A stretch of 23,851 nt of DNA. Origin: Opitutia bacterium UBA7876. Lineage in GTDB: Bacteria; Verrucomicrobiota; Verrucomicrobiia; Opitutales; Seribacteraceae. How positions within the stretch are numbered: the stretch's first letter is position 1; every line of letters starts with the position of its first letter. Position numbers and translations under genes: made by a program. The stretch is from assembly GCA_002500665.1 (NCBI GenBank), contig DLRY01000062.1:1-23851 (forward strand), read 5' to 3'. The notes under the pieces are model-generated. The model saw only the letters and a program-made list of their open reading frames with translations, ran no database searches and was not told the DNA's origin. This document shows positions 8,916 through 15,676 of this stretch, one piece after another.

Positions 8916-8950
8916 AAGGTTTACACCGGAAATTTACGGGGTCAAACCTT
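8916..8950. promoter_or_regulatory. 35-bp interrupted palindrome, candidate operator
   Basis: Outer arms AAGGTTT (8916-8922) and AAACCTT (8944-8950) are perfect inverted repeats. Inside them, almost on the same axis, lies CCGGAAATTTACGG (8926-8939), a palindrome with one mismatched pair. Aligning whole arms gives about 15 matching positions, two mismatches and one extra base. It sits in the divergent spacer 26 bp ahead of the Fur-like gene's start and over a promoter-like TTGACC on that strand. Inferred to be an operator for autoregulation; it does not resemble the classical AT-rich Fur box. Confidence 0.55.
8918..8945 (-). promoter_or_regulatory. candidate promoter for the fur-like/nadA operon
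   Basis: On the minus strand TTGACC (8940-8945, five of six to the -35 consensus) is followed after 16 bp by TAAACC (8918-8923), a weak -10. It lies entirely within the 35-bp palindrome, so a protein bound there would block RNA polymerase. The assignment rests on motif matching only. Confidence 0.3.
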
Positions 8951-8980
8951 TTGGCGGTTCGGGCGGATTCGTCGTAGCAT
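8951..8980 (+). promoter_or_regulatory. candidate promoter for the PpiC-like gene
   Basis: TTGGCG (8951-8956) and TAGCAT (8975-8980) with an 18-bp spacer form a plausible sigma-70-like promoter reading toward the gene starting at 9026. It abuts the palindrome, so the same regulator might affect both directions. Weak motif evidence. Confidence 0.25.
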
Positions 8981-9025
8981 CGCTTCCTTCTTGGCATCGA
9001 AAAAAATCAAAGTATTAATGGGCGA

Positions 9026-9895
9026 ATGTCCGTTAAAGTTAATGACCATGTGATTCCAGACTGGGCGATCGAGAGACAGGCGGAAGCCCTCTTCGAGAAC
9101 GTCGCCCGCGGAATGCCCGGGAAACCCCGTGAAGTCGTCCAGATGGCGGCCCTCGACCTGGCCCGAGACCGGTTGGTCGACCAGGCCCTTATGGCCCAGG
9201 AAAGCAAGAGGAGGAAATACGAGGTGGATCCCGTGGAGGTCAGCAAGGGGGTGAAGCAATGGCTCAGGCAGAACGGAGGCAAGAAGGGCCTTGATAAGGG
9301 CCGGCACCCGATCATCAAGAGCCAGGACGACCTTCGTCGCGAAATCACAAGCCAGATTCAGTTCAACCGTCTTCTGGAGGAAGAATCGAAATGCGATCCC
9401 GTTACTGAAGAGGAAGCCCGAAAGTATTACGATTCACGTCCCGACCTGTTTACGGCCGAGTCCATGGTCACGGCCTCTCATATCCTCAAGAAGGGTTCCT
9501 CCGAAGAGGAGCTTGAGGCCGCGAGAGACGAAATCATGTTGTTGCGGGCCCGGATCGAGGGCGGAGAGGATTTTTCGGAGTTGGCCCGCAGTGAGTCGGA
9601 CGATTCCCAGAACGACGGGAACCTGGGCACTTTCGGCAAAGGCCGGATGGTCCCTCCCTTCGAGAAAGCCGTATTTGCCCTCGAGCCCGGGCAGATGAGC
9701 GAGCCCGTGCTTACCCAGTTCGGCTGGCACCTGATCCTTCTGCATGAGCGGACCGAGCCTGAGGTTACTCCTTTCGAGGAAGTATCTGATCAAGTCGCGG
9801 AGTACCTCCTCGAGAGACGAAAGGATAAGGTCTTCGATGAATTTCTTGACGGCTTGAAAAAGCAGGCCGAGATCACCGAGGTCTCGGGAATGTGA
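9026..9895 (+). CDS. PpiC/SurA-type peptidyl-prolyl cis-trans isomerase
   Basis: 289 residues. A SurA/PrsA-like helical N-terminal chaperone region (about 1-145, with the second half highly charged) is followed by a parvulin rotamase domain at about 147-243. The domain shows TASHILKK, GEDFSELARSESDD, GNLGTFGKGRMVPPFEKAVF and FGWHLILLHER, all standard PpiC signatures. A short helical tail follows. Such proteins isomerise Xaa-Pro bonds and assist folding, usually of envelope proteins. No signal peptide or membrane segment is visible, and a stop at 8975 with no good start codon in between rules out a longer N-terminus, so it may be cytoplasmic. It is transcribed divergently from the Fur-like gene and ends 3 bp from the convergent metF stop. 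Confidence 0.9.
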   Translation: MSVKVNDHVIPDWAIERQAEALFENVARGMPGKPREVVQMAALDLARDRLVDQALMAQESKRRKYEVDPVEVSKGVKQWLRQNGGKKGLDKGRHPIIKSQDDLRREITSQIQFNRLLEEESKCDPVTEEEARKYYDSRPDLFTAESMVTASHILKKGSSEEELEAARDEIMLLRARIEGGEDFSELARSESDDSQNDGNLGTFGKGRMVPPFEKAVFALEPGQMSEPVLTQFGWHLILLHERTEPEVTPFEEVSDQVAEYLLERRKDKVFDEFLDGLKKQAEITEVSGM

Positions 9896-9898
9896 TCC

Positions 9899-10774
9899 TC
9901 AGTCCCCCTTGAGGCCTTCCAGGATGGCGAGAGTGGAAGCGGATTGGTTGAGGGCATAGAGGTGGAAGCCCGGAGCTCCCTCCCTCAGCAGGCCCCTGAC
10001 CTGTTCGAGGGCCCAGCGGGCACCGATCTCGGGCTGGTCCTTCTTGTCTTCGGCTTCCAGTTTCCGCCGCAGGCCCCCGGGTATGCTCGTCCCGCACATG
10101 TCGCAGAATCTCTTCACTTGCCCGAGCGACAAGACGGGAAGCAAGCCGGGCAGCACGGGGATCTCGATTCCCGATTTCCGGCAGGAGGCTACGAAAGCGA
10201 GATAGTCCCGGTTGTCGAAAAAAAGCTGTGTGGTAATGAAATCCGCCCCTGCATCCACCTTGGTCTTTAAATGGGACAAGTCGGTGGCCATGTCCGGAGC
10301 CTCCGGGTGCTTCTCGGGATAGCCGCCGACCCCGATTCCGAAATGAGGGAAACGCTCCCTGACCAGGGCAACCAGATCGGAACCATACCTCAGTCCCCCT
10401 GGGACGGCCTTGAACTCGGTTTCGCCTTTGGGTGGGTCTCCGCGCAAGGCCATAACGTTGCAAAAGCCCGCCTCCGCGAAGTCGTCCAGAATCTCCAGGA
10501 GCTCGTCCCGCGTATGCCCGACGCAGGTCAGGTGCGGCATGACCTCGAAGCCATGTTCCTCGCGGAGGATCCGGGCATAGCGCATAGTCGTTGCCCTAGT
10601 CCCGCCTCCGGCCCCATAAGTGATCGATACGAAGTCGGGCTGGTGGGGAGTCAAGCTCTTGGCAGTTGCCAGTATCCTTTCCCCGCCGGCTTCATCCTGG
10701 GGTGGAAAGAACTCTACCGAGAAGAGAGGTTTTCCCGCCTCGAGGAATTCCCTTATGGATTTTCCTTTTGCCAT
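9899..10774 (-). CDS. metF: 5,10-methylenetetrahydrofolate reductase MetF
   Basis: 291 residues, the normal size for bacterial MetF. This flavoprotein reduces methylene-tetrahydrofolate to 5-methyl-tetrahydrofolate for methionine synthesis in the cytoplasm. Signatures are FSVEFFPP with the catalytic Glu at residue 21, SITYGAGG (50-57), LRGDP with Asp113 (counterpart of Asp120 in E. coli MetF), GGYPEKHPEA, DFITTQLFFD, PGLLP and GFHLYALN near the C-terminus. It lies 54 bp downstream of the TPR gene on the same strand, but has its own palindrome and promoter-like elements directly before the ATG and no Shine-Dalgarno sequence. Regulation by methionine or an S-adenosylmethionine-cycle metabolite is plausible from this layout. 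Confidence 0.96.
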   Translation of the reverse strand: MAKGKSIREFLEAGKPLFSVEFFPPQDEAGGERILATAKSLTPHQPDFVSITYGAGGGTRATTMRYARILREEHGFEVMPHLTCVGHTRDELLEILDDFAEAGFCNVMALRGDPPKGETEFKAVPGGLRYGSDLVALVRERFPHFGIGVGGYPEKHPEAPDMATDLSHLKTKVDAGADFITTQLFFDNRDYLAFVASCRKSGIEIPVLPGLLPVLSLGQVKRFCDMCGTSIPGGLRRKLEAEDKKDQPEIGARWALEQVRGLLREGAPGFHLYALNQSASTLAILEGLKGD

Positions 10775-10775
10775 A

Positions 10776-10809
10776 AACGCATCAACATATCATGATGCGT
10801 TGATGCGTT
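10776..10809. promoter_or_regulatory. 34-bp palindrome at the metF start, candidate operator
   Basis: Perfect 11-bp arms AACGCATCAAC (10776-10786) and GTTGATGCGTT (10799-10809) flank a 12-bp centre. The right side also contains GATGCGTT twice in tandem (10794-10801, 10802-10809), so CATCA at 10780 can pair with either of two TGATG copies. It ends one base before the metF start codon. CATCA/TGATG half-sites recall operators of ArsR-family regulators of the S-adenosylmethionine cycle; that comparison is from memory. It could instead form an mRNA hairpin. Confidence 0.6.
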
Positions 10810-10813
10810 GCAA
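10784..10813 (-). promoter_or_regulatory. candidate metF promoter inside the palindrome
   Basis: Minus-strand TTGCAA (10808-10813) and TATGTT (10784-10789) are separated by 18 bp. Transcription would begin near 10776-10778, only a few bases before the ATG at 10774, giving an almost leaderless mRNA. This fits the missing Shine-Dalgarno sequence. Motif evidence only. Confidence 0.35.
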
Positions 10814-10828
10814 GTAATTTCGGATGCC

Positions 10829-12196
10829 CTAGGGCTGAATGCGAGAGCTCAGGACGAGGTTTTGGATGGACTGCATGTAGCGGTCGATGCGGGGCTGAGG
10901 ATCGATGGCTTGTACTTCCTGCAGGAGGCGAATGGATTCGTCGTATTCTCGGACGGAGACCTTCATGCGGGCATGCTCGATCAAGGCCCGCACTTGCCAT
11001 TCCTTTACCTTGGCGGCTCTCTCGAAGAAGAGAGAAGCCCGGGCGTGGTCATTCTCGTCCCAGGCATGTTGCCCCAGCAGGAAGAGGGCCTTGCCCTCGA
11101 GAGGATAGAATTCCACGACCTGGCGAAGCATTTTGACCGCCTCACTCTGTTTGCCGGTGGCTTTGAGGACTTCGGCCTGAAGGAGAAGGACTTCCTTTCT
11201 GTCCTCCGTGGAGAAGGTTTTTCCAAAGGCCCGCTCGATTTTCCGCAGGTAGGCGAAGCCGTCCTCGTAGGAACCTCTTTGAATGAGAATGCGGGCCACC
11301 CGTACGTATTGGGAAAGGGAAAGCTTTTGCTTGTTGTCGAGGGCTTCCTGATACCTTGAGAGGGAGAGGTCGTACAATCCGAGGTTATGGTAGAGGTCGC
11401 CGATGGTCACGAGTCCTGCGGTCTTGAGCTTACCCATTCTTCTGAGTGTTTCGAGGGCGACCAAGGCATCTTTTTCACGGTCCATTCCCTGGAGCGCGGA
11501 TGCCCGGGCGTAGTGGCAGAAGTCGTTTTCCGGGTCCTTCTCGATCAATTCGTCCAACAGTGCGAGGGATTCCGGGTAACGGCCGGTCGAGAGGAGGCAG
11601 TTGACCAGGCCGTTGCGGGCATCCTTGCTCTCGGGAAAGAGGAGTATGCCCATCCGGTAGGCGTTCTCGGCGGCCAGGAAGCGCCCAAGGGAGAGATGGC
11701 AGTAGCCGAGGGCCACGTAGGTTACTCCTTCGCTATCCCCTAGGCTAATGGCTTGCGCCAGGCTTTCGCCCGCTTTCTGCAGGCTTCCCAGGCTAAGGTA
11801 GACGAATCCGAGGTTCTTGCGGGCCCGCAGGAAGGAAGGGAATTTCCGCAAGGCCTTCTCGTAAGTCTGGGCGGATATGGATAGACGTCCGTCCTGGTAG
11901 TACATGGTAGCGAGCGCGAAATCGATTGCGGCGCTGCTCTTGGCATTGATCTTCGACTCGAGATAGACGATCGCCTCCTTGAGCTGGTTCTCGGACTTGG
12001 CCACCACTTCCCGGAGCAGGAATTGCTCGCTCTTGCTGATGCGGGGCTCGATTTCACTGCGGAAACCATAGCTCCCCATGAAGCTGCTCACGAACTGGGG
12101 GCTGTTCCAGAAATCCTTCGTTAGGGAAGGATCGGGAGCGAAGCCCACGGCGCAAAGGCAGGGAAAAACAAGGACAAGATAGTATGAGGCCTTCAT
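10829..12196 (-). CDS. periplasmic TPR-repeat protein of the TonB operon
   Basis: 455 residues. An N-terminal signal peptide (MKASYYLVLVFPCLCAVGFA) is followed by a chain of degenerate tetratricopeptide repeats covering about residues 65-450. Examples are ALATMYYQDGRLSISAQTYEKAL, ARKNLGFVYLSLGSLQKAGESL and ALGYCHLSLGRFLAAENAYRM. No enzymatic domain is seen. The start codon overlaps the tonB stop by one base (TAATG), so it is the last gene of the operon. A TPR protein at this position is known from TtpC-type (TonB2) clusters, where it probably scaffolds contacts of the TonB complex in the periplasm; the exact partner here is unknown. It is followed by metF after 54 bp. Confidence 0.85.
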   Translation of the reverse strand: MKASYYLVLVFPCLCAVGFAPDPSLTKDFWNSPQFVSSFMGSYGFRSEIEPRISKSEQFLLREVVAKSENQLKEAIVYLESKINAKSSAAIDFALATMYYQDGRLSISAQTYEKALRKFPSFLRARKNLGFVYLSLGSLQKAGESLAQAISLGDSEGVTYVALGYCHLSLGRFLAAENAYRMGILLFPESKDARNGLVNCLLSTGRYPESLALLDELIEKDPENDFCHYARASALQGMDREKDALVALETLRRMGKLKTAGLVTIGDLYHNLGLYDLSLSRYQEALDNKQKLSLSQYVRVARILIQRGSYEDGFAYLRKIERAFGKTFSTEDRKEVLLLQAEVLKATGKQSEAVKMLRQVVEFYPLEGKALFLLGQHAWDENDHARASLFFERAAKVKEWQVRALIEHARMKVSVREYDESIRLLQEVQAIDPQPRIDRYMQSIQNLVLSSRIQP

Positions 12197-12879
12197 TAGT
12201 CGAGAAGGGTGAAGCGTATGGGTAGGTAAAACTGAACCTTTACCTTTTCCCCGTTTTTGGTCGGTGGCTCGTAAACCGAGTTTTCGGCGGCCTTACGCGA
12301 GGGCTCGATGAAGTCCGGATGGGAAGAGGAAACGACTTCCAGAACCTTGACGTTGCCTTTTTCGTCGATCAGCACGAGCAACTTGACTTCCCCCTCCACG
12401 CCTTTTCTCTTGAGCCTGGGAGGATAGGATAGGGAACCCCTCTTGAGGATTCCAGGCGTTTTGTCCAGTTCGTGCAGGGCAAAGATCAGCTGGTCTCCGA
12501 ACCCGTCGGGGGCGGGGTTGTAGGTGGCCAGTGAGAAGGCGGCCTTGAAGTCGCCGGGCCCAACGTCGAGGGTCGCCGCCATGAGGTCGACGTCGAGGTT
12601 GGGTGGCGTCTCGGCCAACTTTGGCAGAACCGGCTCGGTCAAGGCTTCCTTTTCGACTTCCTTCTCCATTTCGGTCTTGGGGGGTGGCGGCGGTGTAAAC
12701 GAAACTGCTTCGACTTCGCGCACGAGCCACTCATCGGTCCGGCGGATGAACTCGGAAAGTGGGATCAGGCAAAAGAGGCCTAGGGTTACGAGCAGGGCGA
12801 AAGAAAGGCTTTTCCAGCCCGCTCCGCGGATGCGTTCCTTGCCGACGCCGGGTATCCAGCCTGGAGCGGAGGCATTCAT
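12196..12879 (-). CDS. tonB: TonB-family energy transducer
   Basis: 227 residues. One N-terminal membrane anchor (about 24-45), a short Pro-rich and charged linker with FTPPPPPKTEMEKE (61-74), and a C-terminal TonB domain (about 150-226) including YPPRLKRKGVEGEVKLLVLI and YEPPTKNGEKV. TonB spans the periplasm and passes the energy of the ExbB/ExbD proton motor to outer-membrane receptors. The linker is short compared with E. coli TonB. The membrane segment has no histidine, unlike E. coli TonB, where His20 is conserved; this agrees with the TonB2-type class. The ATGA overlap with the upstream exbD gene shows tight coupling. Confidence 0.9.
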   Translation of the reverse strand: MNASAPGWIPGVGKERIRGAGWKSLSFALLVTLGLFCLIPLSEFIRRTDEWLVREVEAVSFTPPPPPKTEMEKEVEKEALTEPVLPKLAETPPNLDVDLMAATLDVGPGDFKAAFSLATYNPAPDGFGDQLIFALHELDKTPGILKRGSLSYPPRLKRKGVEGEVKLLVLIDEKGNVKVLEVVSSSHPDFIEPSRKAAENSVYEPPTKNGEKVKVQFYLPIRFTLLD

Positions 12880-13274
12880 CTAGCCATGGGTGTTAGCTTG
12901 ACCGCCTTGGCTCCTCCCAAGAGAGCACGGTCCATTACCTGGGTAGCCAGTCCCGCCCTGGCACCGGGATAAACCTTGACCAGCACGGATTGACTTTCGC
13001 CGGAGGATGCGGTCCTGACAATGGGTGCGATCTCGGCCAACTGGATGAGGGAGCCGTTGCGGGTGATCCGGCCGGAGCCCGGAAGCTCGAAGGAGAGGGG
13101 CGGGGAGTCGGAGATGGTCTGGGTCGAGTCCTTGTGCTTTGGGGAAATCCCGATCTCGTTCACGAAGGAGGTCGCCACGATAAAGAAAATGAGCAGGATG
13201 AAGACCATGTCGATGAGGGGCGAGACGTTGATCTCGGCTTCCTCTGTTTTGGGGCTATGCCTCTTGACTATCAT
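12876..13274 (-). CDS. exbD: ExbD/TolR-family proton-channel subunit, second copy
   Basis: 132 residues from MIVKRHSPK; this start overlaps the preceding exbD stop (ATGA), which favours it over a 29-codon upstream extension that lies inside that gene. The single membrane helix carries the signature INVSPLIDMVFILLIFFIV with the protonatable Asp at residue 22. The rest is a small periplasmic domain. ExbD works with ExbB as a stator-like proton channel driving TonB. The copy differs clearly from its neighbour outside the helix, so the pair is old or has divided the task. Both keep the key Asp, so both could be active. Confidence 0.92.
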   Translation of the reverse strand: MIVKRHSPKTEEAEINVSPLIDMVFILLIFFIVATSFVNEIGISPKHKDSTQTISDSPPLSFELPGSGRITRNGSLIQLAEIAPIVRTASSGESQSVLVKVYPGARAGLATQVMDRALLGGAKAVKLTPMAR

Positions 13275-13675
13275 CGGGACTTGCGGGTGGCGATCGATAC
13301 CGAGGGGGCGTTCCTGCGGGCCTTCGCAACCACCTTGGACATAAGGGATGCATCGGCCCATTGGTCGACCTGAATGACGACCGGCTTGGGACGATTTTTG
13401 CTGGCTGTTTCTATGAGGCGGGGAATTTCTTCGAGGCTCACCCTGGCGCCCGCATGGAAAATCTCATCCCGCTCGGAGATAGCGAAAAGGACGGAGTTTT
13501 TCTGAAGCGACTGTGCGGTCCTGGCCTCGGGCCGCTTAACCTCGACTCCAGGCACCGTAACAAAGGTTGCGGATACGATAAAGAAGATCAGAAGGATAAA
13601 CACCACGTCGATCAGGGGGGAGACGTTGATCGACTCGCTAGCTTCCTCATCGAGGCTTCTTCTTCGCAGGCTCAT
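13271..13675 (-). CDS. exbD: ExbD/TolR-family proton-channel subunit, first copy
   Basis: 134 residues. A charged cytoplasmic N-terminus is followed by the helix INVSPLIDVVFILLIFFIV with the essential Asp at residue 23, then a periplasmic domain. It is linked by ATGA overlaps to the short exbB upstream and the second exbD downstream. ExbD normally sits as a dimer within an ExbB pentamer; with two different ExbD genes side by side a heterodimer is possible, but this is inference. Confidence 0.92.
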   Translation of the reverse strand: MSLRRRSLDEEASESINVSPLIDVVFILLIFFIVSATFVTVPGVEVKRPEARTAQSLQKNSVLFAISERDEIFHAGARVSLEEIPRLIETASKNRPKPVVIQVDQWADASLMSKVVAKARRNAPSVSIATRKSR

Positions 13676-14277
13676 GAGGGGTTGGAAGCGGAGGAAACTT
13701 GCCTCATGGAAAGGCTTTCAAGCCTGTTTATGCAAGTGAGCCAAGCTTTCTTGCGCCTTTGCAGCAGGTGAATGAAGGCTAGGGCGGGGATCGAAACCAG
13801 AAGCCCCGTCTGGGTCGTCACGAGGGCTTGGGAAATTCCGCTGGCCACCGTGTCCATCTTGTAACTGTCCTGCATGCTCAGCCCATCGAAGGTCCGCAGC
13901 ATGCCCACGACCGTCCCGAGAAGACCGATGAGGGGGGCGGAGGTAGCCAGAACCATTAGGAAGCGCAGCCTTCGGTTTAGGTAAGAGGAGTCTCCGGACC
14001 GGATTTGATCGAATTTCTTTCTCGTTTCCTTGGCGTCGCCGAGGTCGTCCATGCAGTACCTCATGATGCCGTCTACCCGGCCTCCTCCCTCGAAGGCATC
14101 CCACTTTTCGCGCGGGAACGCCTTTAGATCGGAAGGAATGACCGTTCGGAGCCTCAGCCATAGATCGAATGCGAGGTAATAGGTGTAGAGGGAAAGCAAC
14201 CCAAGGACGGGCATTAGGAAGCCTCCCTTTTCCCAAGCCAGGCTTGCCTCCTTCCAGAACTCAAGAATCACTTCCAT
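13672..14277 (-). CDS. exbB: ExbB (MotA/TolQ/ExbB family), short form
   Basis: 201 residues from MEVILEFWK. This start is chosen because GAGGAGG (14281-14287) lies just upstream; the frame is open further and MRRKMEV at 14289 is a possible alternative. Three membrane segments are expected at about 19-42, 104-129 and 148-172. The family core shows APLIGLLGTVVGMLRTF and SGISQALVTTQTGLLVSIPAL. ExbB forms the pentameric inner-membrane channel around ExbD. It overlaps the upstream TtpC-like gene by 17 bp, and corresponds to ExbB2 of the Vibrio-type TonB2 system. Confidence 0.92.
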   Translation of the reverse strand: MEVILEFWKEASLAWEKGGFLMPVLGLLSLYTYYLAFDLWLRLRTVIPSDLKAFPREKWDAFEGGGRVDGIMRYCMDDLGDAKETRKKFDQIRSGDSSYLNRRLRFLMVLATSAPLIGLLGTVVGMLRTFDGLSMQDSYKMDTVASGISQALVTTQTGLLVSIPALAFIHLLQRRKKAWLTCINRLESLSMRQVSSASNPS

Positions 14278-15676
14278 CTTCCTCCTCATCTTCCTCGGGT
14301 TGGTTCTTCTTGAGGTGAACGAGCCTCGCGGAGAAGCTTTCCATGGCGGAGACGAGGCCCTGCACGCGCCTGGAGAGCAGGGCATGGGCGATGAGGGAGG
14401 GGATGGCGGTGATCAGGCCGAACTTCGTAGTGACGAGGGCCTCGGAGATCCCGCGGGCCAATTCGCTATTCTCTGGGTTGGCGAAATTCGTGATTTGCCT
14501 GAAGACGTCGATCATTCCAGTAACGGTTCCCAGCAGGCCGAGCAGGGGTGCGGTGGCGGCGGTGACGGCCACGAGGGGAAGGGCCTTCTCCAGCTTGACC
14601 TGTACGTCGATGATGGTCTCGTAAAGGATTTCCTCAAGAATCTCGTACTGCTTGCCCTTGTAGGCCTGAGCCGTCTTGCGGAGAACCTCAAAGGGCCCGC
14701 GGTATCTGCCGGAGAGTGATGGGGCCTTCCCTGGCGTTGAGATAAAGACGATCTGCTGGGTCTTGAAGAGGGCGATTAGGAGGGAAAGACCTGCAAAGAA
14801 AATGATCGGATAGATCCAGATTCCGCCTTTTTCCAATTCCTCGAGGGGGGTAAGTTCCCCTCCTTCCATGATGAGGGCCTTGCCCATGCTGGGATCCAGC
14901 GGAAGGGTAATGACTTCGGCATAATCGGCCTGAAGGGCAAGAGAGATGAGGCCGGCCGTATCCTCTGGGGTGGGAAGGAGCCTTGAGGGCTCTATTCTTG
15001 CGACGGACTCGACCGTAAGGTCGGCCTGGGCTTCGCTTGCTCCAATGATGGTTCGCTCGACGAAGCCTGCCTTCCCGTTTTCGCCGGCAAAAAAGAGCAC
15101 TGGCCCGAGGGCAAGAAAATGACCGTCCTCACGCGAGCCTTCGGGAGGAATGATGGCGTTGCCCGGAAAGATCATACCGCCTGAATATTGACGGATTGCC
15201 TGGGTAGAGAGTGAAGTGATCTGCAGGTAGGCTCCAAGTCGGCTTGCTCTTCCCTTGCCCGCCTTCTTCAAGGCATCCGCTATAGGGGTTTTCCAAAGCT
15301 CCTGCTCGGCAGGAGGGGAGCTTTGCCTCCAACTGCGGGCGTAGTCCTGGAGCAGCCTGAGACTTTGATCCAGTTGGCTTTCATTCTCCCGGACTTCCTC
15401 CTTGAGCTGAATAAGGCTTGCATCCCGGTTGTCGCGCAGGCGCAGCTTGCGGTCCAGTTCGCGTCTTTTGCCAGCCGCCTCGCGCTCGAGCTCGGCCACT
15501 TTTTTCGCAAGGGGTATTTTTTCTCCCTCGATCTTGGCCCGTAATTGACCCAGTTCACGTATGGCGGACCTAAGGTCCTGTTCGGCGGAGGCCTTGGCTT
15601 GCTGGATGGTTTGCCCCGAGGCTCCGCCGGCAAGGACGGCCAGGGAAAGCAGGAGTGACGGAAGGAACGGCTTCAT
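14261..15676 (-). CDS. TtpC-like ExbB with long periplasmic N-terminal region
   Basis: 471 residues. A signal peptide ending near ASG/QT (about residue 21) is followed by a coiled coil (about 25-115), a periplasmic domain to about 283, a membrane helix (286-305), then the MotA/TolQ/ExbB core with helices at about 366-392 and 409-435. The core carries APLLGLLGTVTGMIDVFRQI and GISEALVTTKFGLITAIPSL. The tail is very acidic. The architecture matches TtpC, the extra ExbB-like protein needed by TonB2 systems in Vibrio. Its ATG overlaps the DUF3450 stop (ATGA) and an AAGGA Shine-Dalgarno lies 7 bases upstream. It probably forms part of the proton motor and reaches into the periplasm. Confidence 0.9.
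   Translation of the reverse strand: MKPFLPSLLLSLAVLAGGASGQTIQQAKASAEQDLRSAIRELGQLRAKIEGEKIPLAKKVAELEREAAGKRRELDRKLRLRDNRDASLIQLKEEVRENESQLDQSLRLLQDYARSWRQSSPPAEQELWKTPIADALKKAGKGRASRLGAYLQITSLSTQAIRQYSGGMIFPGNAIIPPEGSREDGHFLALGPVLFFAGENGKAGFVERTIIGASEAQADLTVESVARIEPSRLLPTPEDTAGLISLALQADYAEVITLPLDPSMGKALIMEGGELTPLEELEKGGIWIYPIIFFAGLSLLIALFKTQQIVFISTPGKAPSLSGRYRGPFEVLRKTAQAYKGKQYEILEEILYETIIDVQVKLEKALPLVAVTAATAPLLGLLGTVTGMIDVFRQITNFANPENSELARGISEALVTTKFGLITAIPSLIAHALLSRRVQGLVSAMESFSARLVHLKKNQPEEDEEEDGSDS

Noticed and set aside
8890..8997. 36-codon N-terminal extension of the Fur-like protein
   Set aside because: It crosses the promoter-like element and palindrome, and the Fur fold begins just after MSNPYQETW.
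9018..9053. 12-codon mini frame starting at an ATG ahead of the ppiC-like start
   Set aside because: It overlaps the real start out of frame, has no Shine-Dalgarno, and nothing suggests a leader peptide role.
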